Source: Kitasatospora sp. GAS204B (lineage in GTDB: Bacteria > Actinomycetota > Actinomycetes > Streptomycetales > Streptomycetaceae). Taken from it: a DNA stretch of 39,368 bases. Of this stretch, positions 24,431 to 33,600 are shown piece by piece (the first letter of the stretch is position 1; each line of letters begins with the position of its first letter). A model generated the notes under the pieces. That model saw only the letters and a list, made by a program, of their open reading frames with translations, searched no databases and was not told the DNA's origin. Location of the stretch: NCBI RefSeq assembly GCF_029892155.1, contig NZ_JARZAG010000046.1, positions 1 through 39,368 of the forward strand, given 5' to 3'. Position numbers and translations under genes: made by a program.

Positions 24431-24460
24431 CAGCTGAGATTCCGCCAGCTGAGATGTCGC
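24431..24460. repeat. 15-bp direct repeat
   Basis: CAGCTGAGATTCCGC (24431-24445) is followed by CAGCTGAGATGTCGC (24446-24460), differing at two positions. It lies just after cobL in a 526-base gap. Confidence 0.5.
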
Positions 24461-24542
24461 CAACCACCGCCCTGGCAAATGAGGATGAAACGGACACCTG
24501 GCCGGTGGGCTGTCCGACCGGGCCGGTAGTCTGACGGTTCGA

Positions 24543-24582
24543 CCGCCGTTCGGGATCTTTCGAAAGGTTCCCCGAACGGCGG
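24543..24582 (+). terminator. Hairpin in cobL to bluB-cobT gap
   Basis: CCGCCGTTCGGG (24543-24554) pairs perfectly with CCCGAACGGCGG (24571-24582); the 16-base loop contains the palindrome CTTTCGAAAG. It may end cobL transcription or be part of the leader of the next gene. The rest of the 24404-24929 gap holds a 7-bp CCCACAC/GTGTGGG hairpin at 24601-24624 but no gene or riboswitch that I can recognise. Confidence 0.55.
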
Positions 24583-24929
24583 AGTGCCGACGTGGTGCAA
24601 CCCACACGGAGATCGGCGTGTGGGCATTCGACTGACGCTCGCGAGACCGGGAGAATGTCCCGGGGCCCGGGCCGGTCGTGCCGGTTGCCCCGGGCTGTCG
24701 TTAGTTCAGGTGACGGTGCACGGTGACCGGCTGGCCCGTTCGGGGTCAGGCGAAGGGCACCGGACGTCGTGACCGCGGACGGCTCACGGCCGCCGCGCGG
24801 AGCGCGCGACGGTCGGCAGGTTGGACTGTGGGGTGGGCCGGCACGCGGCTTGGACCCGAAGCGGGCGGTGCGCCTAGGTCGGCGACCGGGCCGTCAAGGA
24901 CGCGGAAGCGGCCTGGAAGGAGTGTTGAC

Positions 24930-27900
24930 ATGACCGACGGCGGTCACGTCCCCAACGAGGGACTGCCGGAGCACCTGCTCCCCGAGACCGGGACCGATCC
25001 GGCGCAGGGAGGTGGCGGGTGGGTCACCGACCTCGTCGGCCAGGCCGTACCCGTGGGTGCGCCGGGTCCTGGCTACACCTTCATCGACGAGCCCGACCGG
25101 GTGGACCAGCTCGACGACGAGGACGACGTGCTGCTGATGCCGGGGCCGCAGGGTTCCTGGAGCGACGCGTCCACCGCGCCGGTGGTCCCGCTCGGCGAGG
25201 CGCTCGCGCCGCAGGGCGTGCCCGGCTACGCGGTGTACGCGGCGGCGGACGGCTCGGTGGCCTTCCCCTCGGCGAACGCTGCGGTGCCGCCGGTTGCGCA
25301 GCCCGTGCAGCTCGTCCAGCCCGTCCCGGTGCAGGCCGTCCCCGACCTGACGGCCGGGCCCATGGCCGTGGTCGCCGCAGAATCGCAGGCCGCCCCGATC
25401 CAGCTGCCCGTCGCACCCGTCCCGCCGGCCGCCGTGCCGCAGCAGCCGGGCGTCCCCGGCCTGGCAGCGGTCCCGCCGATCGCCCCGGTCTTCGCGCAGC
25501 CTGACGCCGTGCCGGTCGCCAGCGCCCCGGTCGCCACCGCCGACCAGGCGCCCACCGGGGTGCCGGTCGAGCCCTCCTGGCCGCCGCTCGACCTGCCGGT
25601 GCCGGCCGCCGGCGAGGCGTCGGCCCCGGGCGTCGCCCAGCCGGAGCAGCCGGCTCCCGCGCCGGTCGCCGCTCCGCAGCCCCAGGTCCCGCAGCCCCAG
25701 GCCCCGCAGGCGGCCGCCGCCCCGTCGCGCCGGCCGCTGCACGCCGGGCCGCCGATCCCGGACCCCTCGGTGATGACCGGTCAGGTTCCGGTCCGCTCGC
25801 TGGCCGATCGCGGCCCCTCCGAGCCGGGTGGCACGCCGCCGCACGGCATCCCGGTCGCCGCCCCGGTGCAGGTCGCCCCCGTCCTGGTGGCCGCCCCCGC
25901 GCCGGTCGAGCCGTCGACCGAGACCGTGGTGATCCCGGCTCAGTCCGTCGCGAGCGAGCCGCAGTCCGTCGTGCCGGCGCCGGTCGAGGCCGCGCCCGCC
26001 GAGACCGCCCCGCTGCCCGAGTCGGTGCCGCAGGCCCAGGCGCTCCCGGTCGAGGTCGCTGCCCCGGCCGAGGCCGCCCGGCCGGTCGTGCCCGCCGAAG
26101 CCACCGCCCCGGTCGCCGAGCTCGCCGAGGTCATGGCTCCGGCACCGGTCACCGAGGCCCCGGCCGTCGCCACCGAGGCGTCGACCCCTGACGTACCGTC
26201 AGCCGAAGCCGCCACGAGCCAGGTCGCCGCGCCGGTGGCCGTCGTGGCCGCCGAGCCGGCCGCCGAGCCGTCGGCTGCCCCGCAGGTTCCGGTCGCCGAC
26301 CCCGCCGCCGAGGTGCGTCAACCCGAGGTCGTCGAGGTTCCCGCACCCGTGGCCCCGCCGCGCCGGATCGCCGCCTTCCTGGCCGACCCCGCCCCGCTCG
26401 GCCTCTCGGTCCCCGAGGTGCAGACCCCCGAGGTGCAGACCCCCGAGGCGCAGACCCCCGACGCGCCGCCCGCCGAGCCGCCGGTCGCCGCCGAGCAGGC
26501 CCCGGCTGAGGCCCCTGCCGCCGAGGCCCCGATCGCCGAGACTCCCGCCGTCGAAGCTCCCCCGACCGTCGCCGCCCCGGCGATAGCGCCTGCCGCTGAC
26601 GCACCGTCGGCGGACGCGGACGCCGCCACCGACGACACCGCCACCGACGCCGTCGTCCCCGAGGCCGCCGACGCTCCGTCAGCCGAGGCCGTAGCAGTCC
26701 CCGAGGCGCCCGAGGCCGCCAAGTCGGCCGAGCCGGTCGAGTCGGTCGAGCCCGCCACCGCAGAAGCCCCCGCCCCCGCCGAGGCCCCCGAGCCGGTCGA
26801 GCCCGCCGCCCCCCGCCCCCCGGCGGCCCCCGGCTACGCCGACCCGATGCGCGAGGCCGTCCACCAGGTGATGCGCGAGCGCCGCGACATCCGCAACGGC
26901 TTCCGCCCCGACCCCGTCCCGCACGAGGTCCTGCTGCGCGTCCTGGAGGCCGCCCACACCGCACCCAGCGTCGGCTACTCGCAGCCCTGGGACTTCGTGG
27001 TGATCCGCTCCGCCGAGACCCGCCGCAAGATGCACGCCCTGGCCGAGCGTCAGCGCGAGGCCTACGCGGACTCGCTCCCCAAGGGCCGGGCGAAGCAGTT
27101 CAAGGAAATCAAGATCGAGGCGATCCTCGACACACCGGTCAACATCGTGGTCACCGCCGACCGCACCCGTGGCGGCCGGCACACCCTGGGCCGGCACACC
27201 CAGCCGCAGATGGCCCCGTACTCCGCGGCCCTCGCGGTCGAGAACCTCTGGCTGGCCGCCCGCGCCGAGGGCCTGGGCGTCGGCTGGGTGAGCTTCTTCG
27301 ACGAGGAGGAGATGGTCCGCGAGCTCGGCCTGCCCGAGCACCTGGAGGTGGTCGCCTACCTCTGCGTCGGTTTTGTCGACTCCTTCCCGGACGAGCCGGA
27401 GCTGCAGCAGCAGGGCTGGGCCAAGAAGCGCCCGCTCTCCTGGGTGGTGCACGAGGAGCAGTACGGCAACCGCGCGCTGCCCGGCGAGGCGCCGCACAGC
27501 GTGCTCTCCGAGACGCTGCGCACCATCCGGCCACTGGATGCCAAGGCGCTCGGCCTGGCCTGGGACCGGCAGAAGCGGATGACCAAGCCGGCCGGCTCGC
27601 TCGGCATGCTGGAGATCATCTCCGCCCAGCTCAGCGGCCTGTCCCGGAAGTGCCCGCCGCCGATCCCGGAGCCCGCCTGCGTGGCGATCTTCGCGGGTGA
27701 CCACGGCGTGCACGCCCAGGGCGTCACCCCCTGGCCGCAGGAGGTCACCGCCCAGATGGTGGCGAACTTCCTGGCCGGGGGAGCGGTGGTCAACGCCTTC
27801 GCCGCCCAGGTCGGCGCCGAGGTCTGCGTGGTCGACATCGGTGTCAAGGCCGACCTGCCGGAGGCGATCCAGCAGGGCCGCACCACCGGACTGCTGCCGC

Positions 27901-28571
27901 GCAAGGTCAAGCCGGGCACCGACGACATGACCCAGGGCCCGGCGATGACCCGGGAGGAGGCGCTCAAGGCGCTGGAGATCGGCATCGAGACCGCCCGCGA
28001 CCTGGTCGCGGCCGGCAACAAGATCCTGATCACCGGCGACATGGGCATCGCCAACACCACCGCTTCGGCCGCCCTGATCTCCGTCTTCACCGGCGCCGAC
28101 CCGACCGAGGTCACCGGACGCGGCACCGGCATCGACGACGAGACGCACGCCCGCAAGGTGGACGTGATCCGCCGGGCCCTGGAGCTGCACAAGCCCGATC
28201 CGTCCGACCCGATCGGCGTGCTGGCGGCCGTCGGCGGTCTGGAGCACGCGGCGATCGCCGGCTTCCTGCTCGGCGCGGCCTCGCTGCGCACGCCGGTCAT
28301 CCTGGACGGCGTGATCGCCGGCTCGGCGGCGCTGGCCGCCAAGGCGATCGCCCCCGAGGTGCTGGCCGCCTGCATCGCGGGCCACCGCTCGGCGGAGCCC
28401 GGCCATCAGGCCGCGCTCGCCAAGATCGGCCTGCGGCCGCTGATCGACCTCGATCTGCGGCTCGGCGAGGGGACCGGCGCCCTGCTGGCCCTCCCGCTGG
28501 TGCAGAGTGCCGCCCGGGCGATGCACGATGTAGCCACCTTCGACTCCGCCGGAGTCACCGAGAAGGGCTAG
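24930..28571 (+). CDS. cobT: BluB-CobT fusion with long Pro/Ala-rich N-terminal region
   Basis: A 1213-residue protein. Residues ~75-630 are Pro/Ala/Val/Glu-rich and surely disordered, with short repeats such as PEVQTPEVQTPEAQTPDA. Residues ~634-850 are BluB, which fragments FMN to 5,6-dimethylbenzimidazole (RERRDIRNGF, TAPSVGYSQPWDF, GLGVGWVSF). Residues ~857-1205 are CobT, attaching ribose phosphate to that base (KPAGSLGMLE, IFAGDHGVHAQGVTPWP, GDMGIANTTASAA, and the SAEPGH motif with the catalytic glutamate). The fusion would hand the base from one active site to the next. The ATG at 24930 follows GGAAGGAG; the earlier in-frame start is not supported. Confidence 0.93.
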   Translation: MTDGGHVPNEGLPEHLLPETGTDPAQGGGGWVTDLVGQAVPVGAPGPGYTFIDEPDRVDQLDDEDDVLLMPGPQGSWSDASTAPVVPLGEALAPQGVPGYAVYAAADGSVAFPSANAAVPPVAQPVQLVQPVPVQAVPDLTAGPMAVVAAESQAAPIQLPVAPVPPAAVPQQPGVPGLAAVPPIAPVFAQPDAVPVASAPVATADQAPTGVPVEPSWPPLDLPVPAAGEASAPGVAQPEQPAPAPVAAPQPQVPQPQAPQAAAAPSRRPLHAGPPIPDPSVMTGQVPVRSLADRGPSEPGGTPPHGIPVAAPVQVAPVLVAAPAPVEPSTETVVIPAQSVASEPQSVVPAPVEAAPAETAPLPESVPQAQALPVEVAAPAEAARPVVPAEATAPVAELAEVMAPAPVTEAPAVATEASTPDVPSAEAATSQVAAPVAVVAAEPAAEPSAAPQVPVADPAAEVRQPEVVEVPAPVAPPRRIAAFLADPAPLGLSVPEVQTPEVQTPEAQTPDAPPAEPPVAAEQAPAEAPAAEAPIAETPAVEAPPTVAAPAIAPAADAPSADADAATDDTATDAVVPEAADAPSAEAVAVPEAPEAAKSAEPVESVEPATAEAPAPAEAPEPVEPAAPRPPAAPGYADPMREAVHQVMRERRDIRNGFRPDPVPHEVLLRVLEAAHTAPSVGYSQPWDFVVIRSAETRRKMHALAERQREAYADSLPKGRAKQFKEIKIEAILDTPVNIVVTADRTRGGRHTLGRHTQPQMAPYSAALAVENLWLAARAEGLGVGWVSFFDEEEMVRELGLPEHLEVVAYLCVGFVDSFPDEPELQQQGWAKKRPLSWVVHEEQYGNRALPGEAPHSVLSETLRTIRPLDAKALGLAWDRQKRMTKPAGSLGMLEIISAQLSGLSRKCPPPIPEPACVAIFAGDHGVHAQGVTPWPQEVTAQMVANFLAGGAVVNAFAAQVGAEVCVVDIGVKADLPEAIQQGRTTGLLPRKVKPGTDDMTQGPAMTREEALKALEIGIETARDLVAAGNKILITGDMGIANTTASAALISVFTGADPTEVTGRGTGIDDETHARKVDVIRRALELHKPDPSDPIGVLAAVGGLEHAAIAGFLLGAASLRTPVILDGVIAGSAALAAKAIAPEVLAACIAGHRSAEPGHQAALAKIGLRPLIDLDLRLGEGTGALLALPLVQSAARAMHDVATFDSAGVTEKG

Positions 28572-28581
28572 CACCCGTCTC

Positions 28582-28626
28582 CACCCCGTACCGGCGCGGA
28601 GGCCCTGTCCGCGCCGGTACGGGGTG
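28582..28626 (+). terminator. Terminator after bluB-cobT
   Basis: A perfect 19-base-pair stem, 28582-28600 against 28608-28626 (CACCCCGTACCGGCGCGGA and complement), with a 7-base loop, 10 bases after the cobT stop. It rules out the upstream start for the next gene. Confidence 0.85.
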
Positions 28627-28671
28627 CTGCCGTACCCGAAACGACCGCCCCAGCCTCTCCAGGAGCCCCCG

Positions 28672-29916
28672 ATGACCGCGCCCAACCCGCACCCGAGCAC
28701 CGAGGGCCGCACGCCGTACCCCGTCGGCCTGCTGCTGAGCGGCCGTCGGGTCGTAGTGGTCGGTGGCGGCCAGGTCGCCCAGCGTCGGCTGCCCGCCCTG
28801 ATAGCCGCCGGCGCCCAGGTCGAGCTGATCTCCCCGGCCACCACGCCCGCCGTCCAGGCGATGGCCGACGCCGGCGAGATCAGCTGGCAGCGGCGCGGTT
28901 ACCTGGACGGCGACCTGGCCAAGGCCTGGTACGTGCTGGTCGCCACCGACGAGCACGCCGTCAACGAGGCGGTCAGCGCCGAGGCCGAGCGCCGCCGGAT
29001 CTTCTGCGCCCGCAGCGACGACGCCGCGGCCGCCACCGCCTGGACGCCCGCCACCGGTCACGACGAGGGCACCACCGTGGCCGTGCTGACCGGCGACCCG
29101 CGGCACTCGGCCGCACTGCGCACCACCATCGTCGAGGGCCTGCGCGACGGCAGCCTGAGTGCCCGCCAGTTCCGGCAGCGCTCGGCCGGCGTGGCGCTGG
29201 TCGGCGGCGGCCCCGGCGACCCCGACCTGATCACCGTGCGCGGCCGCCGGCTGCTCGCCGACGCGGACGTGGTGGTCGCCGACCGCCTGGCCCCGCGCGA
29301 GCTGCTCGCCGAACTGCCCCCGCACGTCGAGGTGATCGACGCGTCCAAGATCCCCTACGGCCGGGCGATGGCCCAGGAGGCGATCAACCAGGCGCTGATC
29401 GACCACGCCAAGGCCGGCCGGTTCGTGGTCCGGCTCAAGGGCGGCGACCCCTACGTCTACGGGCGCGGCGGCGAGGAGTTGCTGGCCTGCGCCGCGGCCG
29501 GCGTCCCGGTCACCGTGGTCCCCGGCATCTCCAGCTCGATCAGCGTGCCGGCCGCCGTCGGCATCCCGGTCACCCACCGCGGCATGACCCACGAGTTCAC
29601 CGTGATCTCCGGCCATGTCGCCCCCGAGGACCCGCGCTCGCTGGTCAACTGGGAGGCGGCCGCCCGGATGACCGGCACCCTGGTGCTGCTGATGGCGGTC
29701 GAGCGGATCGGCGCGATCGCCGCCCGGCTGATCGAGGCGGGCCGCCCGGCCGACACCCCCGTCGCCGTGGTCCAGGAGGGAACCACCGCCGCCCAGCGCC
29801 GGATCGACGCCACGCTGGCCACGGTGGCCGCCACCGTCGCCGCCGAGGGCGTCCGCCCGCCGGCCGTCATCGTGATCGGCGACGTCGTGCACGTCCTCGA
29901 CCCCGCCACCCGCTGA
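28672..29916 (+). CDS. cobA: Uroporphyrinogen-III C-methyltransferase with precorrin-2 dehydrogenase domain
   Basis: A 414-residue CysG-like fusion. The N-terminal ~150 residues form the NAD-binding precorrin-2 dehydrogenase (VVVVGGGQVAQRRLPAL, VLVATDEHAVN). Residues ~170-410 are the SAM-dependent uroporphyrinogen-III methyltransferase with LVGGGPGDPDLIT, RLKGGDPYVYGRGGEE and VPGISSSISVPAAVGIPVTH, the family signatures. It makes precorrin-2 for cobalamin and, after oxidation, sirohydrochlorin for siroheme. The ATG at 28672 follows AGGAG; an earlier GTG overlaps the terminator stem. It is followed 14 bases later by the RNA methyltransferase gene. Confidence 0.93.
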   Translation: MTAPNPHPSTEGRTPYPVGLLLSGRRVVVVGGGQVAQRRLPALIAAGAQVELISPATTPAVQAMADAGEISWQRRGYLDGDLAKAWYVLVATDEHAVNEAVSAEAERRRIFCARSDDAAAATAWTPATGHDEGTTVAVLTGDPRHSAALRTTIVEGLRDGSLSARQFRQRSAGVALVGGGPGDPDLITVRGRRLLADADVVVADRLAPRELLAELPPHVEVIDASKIPYGRAMAQEAINQALIDHAKAGRFVVRLKGGDPYVYGRGGEELLACAAAGVPVTVVPGISSSISVPAAVGIPVTHRGMTHEFTVISGHVAPEDPRSLVNWEAAARMTGTLVLLMAVERIGAIAARLIEAGRPADTPVAVVQEGTTAAQRRIDATLATVAATVAAEGVRPPAVIVIGDVVHVLDPATR

Positions 29917-29930
29917 CCCCTGAGAGCCGC

Positions 29931-30746
29931 ATGTCCGAGCCCAGCACCATCATCGACGCCGCCGACCCGCGACTGGCCGACTACACCGACCTGACCGACG
30001 TCGAACTGCGGCGCCGCCGCGAACCCGCCGAGGGCCTCTTCATCGCCGAGGGCGAGAAGGTGATCCGCCGCGCGCTCGCCGCCGGGTACCGGATGCGCTC
30101 GATGCTGCTCACCGCCAAGTGGCTGGACGTCATGGCGGACGTGATCGCCACCGTCGACGCCCCGGTCCACCTGGTCGAGCCCCGCCTGGCCGAGCAGGTG
30201 ACCGGCTACCACGTGCACCGCGGCGCGCTCGCCTCGATGTCCCGCAAGCCGCTGCCGACGGCCGCCGAGGTGCTGGTCGGCGCCGGCCGGGTCGCGGTGC
30301 TCGAAGGGCTGGTCGACCACACCAACCTCGGCGCCATCTTCCGCAGCGCCGCCGCGCTCGGCATGGACGCCGTGCTGCTCTCCCCGGACTGCGCCGACCC
30401 GCTCTACCGCCGGGCCGTGAAGACCTCGATGGGCGCCGTCTTCTCGGTGCCCTACGCGCGGTTGGACCCCTGGCCGGGATCACTCGCGGCCCTGCGCGAC
30501 GCCAGCTTCCACCTGCTCGCCCTGACCCCGGCCGAGGGCTCGGTCGACCTCGCCCAGGCGGCCCCGCACCGGCTGCCGAAGGCCGCGCTGATGCTCGGCG
30601 CCGAGGGCGACGGCCTCACCGCACCGGCCCTCGCCGCAGCCGACCAGCGGGTGCGGATCCCGATGGCGCACGGCATCGACTCGCTCAACGTCGGCGCCGC
30701 CGCAGCGGTCGCCTTCTACGCCGTCAACGTCGTGGCCGCCGGCTGA
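29931..30746 (+). CDS. SpoU/TrmH family RNA 2'-O-methyltransferase
   Basis: A 271-residue SPOUT enzyme. The N-terminal ~100 residues form an L30e-like RNA-binding domain (RREPAEGLFIAEGEKVIRRAL). The catalytic domain has the three SpoU motifs: DHTNLGAIFRSAAALGM with the conserved Asn and Arg, LMLGAEGDGL, and RIPMAHGIDSLNVGAAAAVAFY forming the trefoil knot and SAM site. Such enzymes methylate ribose 2'-OH in rRNA or tRNA; the target is not identifiable. It is 14 bases after cobA and probably shares its transcript. It converges on the kinase gene. Confidence 0.92.
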   Translation: MSEPSTIIDAADPRLADYTDLTDVELRRRREPAEGLFIAEGEKVIRRALAAGYRMRSMLLTAKWLDVMADVIATVDAPVHLVEPRLAEQVTGYHVHRGALASMSRKPLPTAAEVLVGAGRVAVLEGLVDHTNLGAIFRSAAALGMDAVLLSPDCADPLYRRAVKTSMGAVFSVPYARLDPWPGSLAALRDASFHLLALTPAEGSVDLAQAAPHRLPKAALMLGAEGDGLTAPALAAADQRVRIPMAHGIDSLNVGAAAAVAFYAVNVVAAG

Positions 30747-30803
30747 CGGACCGTCAACTCGCAGCGCCCCCGGACCGGCCAGCTGGGCCCGGCTCCGCCG
30801 CAG

Positions 30804-32837
30804 TCAGCTGCTGCCGGTGCCGCCGGCCGCGCCCGCGTTCGTGCCGACCCCCGTGCCGCCCGAGATCCCCGCGCCCGGCCAGGACTCGTCCAGGCTGCCG
30901 TCCGCCCGCACCGTGTAGCGCGTGGTCGCCGTGGCGCCGGTCTGGGTCACCCGCTCCTCGCGGACCAGCGCGCCCTCCTCCAGCCGCCAGGCAGCGGTGG
31001 ACTGCGGATCGGCGGCCGAACTGCGCGCGGTCAGCGCGACGGGGGAGTCGGCGGCGAAGCCGAACAGCTCGATCAGGTCCACCGGCACCGAGCCTTCGGT
31101 GCGGCGCAGCACCACCACGGTGGCCGGCGCGCCGTGGTAGCGGGCGGGCAGCACGCTGGTCAGCGTCACCACCGGCGCGCCCGGGGCGGGGTCGGTGGCG
31201 GACCGGCCGCCGCGCAGCGCGATCTGCGGGCCGCCGGCGGGGTCGTTGTAGCTGCGGTTGGGCCAGTCCACCGGCGGCACCGGGCCGGTCGCCGGGCCGA
31301 GCCCGGTCGACGAGGCCACCGAGGCCACGGCTGCCACCGGGGCCGAGGAAGCCGCCGAGGCGGGCGAGGCCGGCACCGTCGCCGCGGCGCTGCCCGTCCC
31401 GCCGCCGGTGCGCGCCGCCGGGGCCGCCACCGCCGGCGAGGGCTGGGTGCCGTCGGCCGACAGGCCGATGGCGGGCCCGGCACCCTCGGCCCCGTTCGCA
31501 CCGCCCGGACCCGCCGTCGCGACGTCGGCCACGGTGTGCCGCAGCGGCGACAGCCCCTGCGAGTGGCGGTTCTCACACCCCTGTGCCGCCGCGATGGCCA
31601 GGGCCACCCCGATGGTCACCGTGATGAAGACCACCAGCCGCTGCCGCCGCAGCCGTCGACGCGCGTCGAGTACCCGTCCGGGCGGCGGGGTGTGCTGGCG
31701 CTCGCGGGGCTGCGGCCGCCCGCCGGCCTCCTGCCGCGGCCGGGCCGGCGGCACCGGGGCGGCGGGCGGGTGCCCGATCGGTCCGCCGCCGTGCGGCGGC
31801 GGGTAGGGCTGCGAGCGGGCGAACCGCGGCCGCCCGAGCGCCCGCGCCTCGTCCGCCTCCCGCGCCGCCCGCTCGGCCCGCTCCGCGTCGCGGGTGGCCG
31901 ACTCCCGCAGGCCGCTCTCGCGTGCCGCCACCGCGCGCTCGTGCTCCCGCTCGCGCTCCCGCGGCCCGGCGATCGACGGCGCTGCCGCCGCCGTGGCGGG
32001 GCGCGCGCGCCCGGCGCCCGCCCGGGCCGCCAGCTCGCTCAGCCGCTCGTGCAGGTGCGCGGCGCCGGGCCGCTCCATCGGCTCCTTGGCCAGGCAGGCC
32101 CCGATCAGCGGCGCGAGCGGCGCCGGCACCTCGGACAGGTCCGGCTCCTCGTGCACCACCCGGTACAGCATCACCTCTGACGAGGCGCCGGAACCGAACG
32201 GCGTGTCACCGGTGAGCGCGTACGCCAGGGTCGCCCCGAACGCGAAGACGTCGGTGGCCGGCGTCACGGCCGCGCCGCGCACCTGCTCGGGCGCCAGGAA
32301 GCCGGGGGAGCCGACCGCCGTACCGACGTGGGTCAGCGTGCTCGCGCCGCGCGACCAGGCGATGCCGAAGTCGATGATCCGCGGGCCCTTGGGGGAGAGC
32401 AGGATGTTGGAGGGCTTCAGGTCCCGGTGCACCACGCCGGCCTCGTGGACCTTCACCAGACCGTCCGCCAGCGCGGCCCCGATCCGGGCCACCTCGGGCC
32501 AGGGCAGAGGCCCCTCGTCCCCGACCCGCTTGTACAGCGAGGGCCCCGGCACGTAGGCGGTGGCCAGCCAGGGCCGGTCCGTCTCGAGGTCCGAGCCGAC
32601 CACCCGGGCCGTGCAGCCGGCCCGGATCCGGGAGGCGGCCGCGACCTCGCGGGCGAACCGGGTGCGGAACTCCACGTCCTCGGCCAGCTCGGCACGGATC
32701 AGCTTCAGCGCCACCCGTTGGCCCTTGCGGTCGGACCCCAGGTAGACCACGCCCATCCCGCCGGCGCCGAGTCGCCGGTGCAACCGGTACGGGCCGACGA
32801 TGCGGGGGTCCTCACGCCTCAGCCGCATCATCGCCAT
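30804..32837 (-). CDS. Transmembrane Ser/Thr protein kinase (Hanks type)
   Basis: A 677-residue kinase. Residues ~15-270 are the catalytic domain: Gly-rich loop GAGGMG at 24-29, ATP lysine Lys45, HRD at 137-139 (VVHRDLKPSN) and DFG at 156-158. Residues ~280-395 are an Arg/Glu- and Pro-rich juxtamembrane linker with a charged, possibly coiled-coil part (GPREREREHERAVAARE). One transmembrane helix lies at ~400-420 (VVFITVTIGVALAIAAA). The outside part has a Ser/Ala/Thr linker and a ~120-residue C-terminal domain that is not PASTA and that I do not recognise. The ATG at 32837 follows GGGGA; upstream in-frame starts lack a ribosome binding site. Confidence 0.93.
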   Translation of the reverse strand: MAMMRLRREDPRIVGPYRLHRRLGAGGMGVVYLGSDRKGQRVALKLIRAELAEDVEFRTRFAREVAAASRIRAGCTARVVGSDLETDRPWLATAYVPGPSLYKRVGDEGPLPWPEVARIGAALADGLVKVHEAGVVHRDLKPSNILLSPKGPRIIDFGIAWSRGASTLTHVGTAVGSPGFLAPEQVRGAAVTPATDVFAFGATLAYALTGDTPFGSGASSEVMLYRVVHEEPDLSEVPAPLAPLIGACLAKEPMERPGAAHLHERLSELAARAGAGRARPATAAAAPSIAGPREREREHERAVAARESGLRESATRDAERAERAAREADEARALGRPRFARSQPYPPPHGGGPIGHPPAAPVPPARPRQEAGGRPQPRERQHTPPPGRVLDARRRLRRQRLVVFITVTIGVALAIAAAQGCENRHSQGLSPLRHTVADVATAGPGGANGAEGAGPAIGLSADGTQPSPAVAAPAARTGGGTGSAAATVPASPASAASSAPVAAVASVASSTGLGPATGPVPPVDWPNRSYNDPAGGPQIALRGGRSATDPAPGAPVVTLTSVLPARYHGAPATVVVLRRTEGSVPVDLIELFGFAADSPVALTARSSAADPQSTAAWRLEEGALVREERVTQTGATATTRYTVRADGSLDESWPGAGISGGTGVGTNAGAAGGTGSS

Positions 32838-33058
32838 GTCGTTCCCCGTCAGCCCGTCAGGTGGGCAAGCCGTGAGGTGGGCCCCGCAGACTGGGGCATC
32901 GTCAGTTTCCGTCGGGCACAGCTTACGGACTGTCGGCTGCGGTGTGCTGATACGCAACACGCGAACCGCCGGTGGGATTGTCCGATCTCCGCTGGCAGGC
33001 TCGGTTCTGGACGTCGTCCGAGAGGTGTACTCGGGGGCTGTCCTCAGGGTTCCCTCGG

Positions 33059-33071
33059 GGGTTGACAACCC
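33059..33071. promoter_or_regulatory. TTGACA box inside a 13-base palindrome
   Basis: GGGTTGACAACCC is a perfect palindrome around one central base and contains the consensus -35 box TTGACA (33062-33067). A GC-rich -10-like GGTAGT begins 19 bases on (33087-33092). It may be the promoter, with an overlapping operator, for the small membrane protein gene at 33288. The -10 is weak. The rest of the 32838-33287 gap shows no other gene. Confidence 0.35.
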
Positions 33072-33287
33072 TGCCCATCCGTCTGCGGTAGTACGTCGAG
33101 GCGCCCGGCGTCATCCTCCCGGTGAGCCTTCGAACGATACGCAGGCATGACGCCACCGGGCTTGCCGCCGCCTACCGTTGAGGTCAGCGGTGGACGAGGT
33201 TCTCGTCCCCCGAGGCCATCGGTCCACCGCTCCCGATCCATGCCAGTCCATCCCCGGCACCGACCGAACAGCGGCAGGAGCAGGACC

Positions 33288-33506
33288 ATGGCCACGCAGC
33301 TCACCGGAGCCACCGGGCACCGGCGATCGCTCGCCGAGCGCGTTCAGCGGCTCCAGCGCGCGCAGCGCCCGGCCCGCGAGGAGCGTCACCCGGCCGTCGC
33401 GCTGGCGATCGCGCTGCCCTGTGCCATCGCGCTGATGCTGCTCTTCGGTGGCTGGGACCAGATGGTCACCCAGACCAAGGCGGTGGCCGACCTGATCGGG
33501 CGCTGA
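33288..33506 (+). CDS. Small single-pass membrane protein, unknown function
   Basis: A 72-residue protein not assigned to a family. An N-terminal basic part (LAERVQRLQRAQRPAREERH) is followed by one hydrophobic segment, PAVALAIALPCAIALMLLF, at about residues 36-55, then a short polar tail. The positive residues before the helix predict the N-terminus inside. The ATG at 33288 is preceded by AGGAG 8-12 bases upstream; longer in-frame starts lack this signal. It is transcribed away from the kinase gene. Confidence 0.65.
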   Translation: MATQLTGATGHRRSLAERVQRLQRAQRPAREERHPAVALAIALPCAIALMLLFGGWDQMVTQTKAVADLIGR

Positions 33507-33600
33507 TCCCGAGGGACAGGGATCGGACGCCGGCCGGCGGCGCGCGCCCCCGCGGGGACGCGGACGGGCGAGAAGCGGGCGCGCACGCCCCGGCCATCCA

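Noticed and set aside
24723..24929. 69-codon N-terminal extension of the BluB-CobT protein
   Set aside because: Basic, Arg-rich sequence without a ribosome binding site; GGAAGGAG precedes the ATG at 24930.
26679..28844. 721-codon minus-strand ORF opposite bluB-cobT
   Set aside because: Antisense frame without domains; the plus strand encodes clear BluB and CobT.
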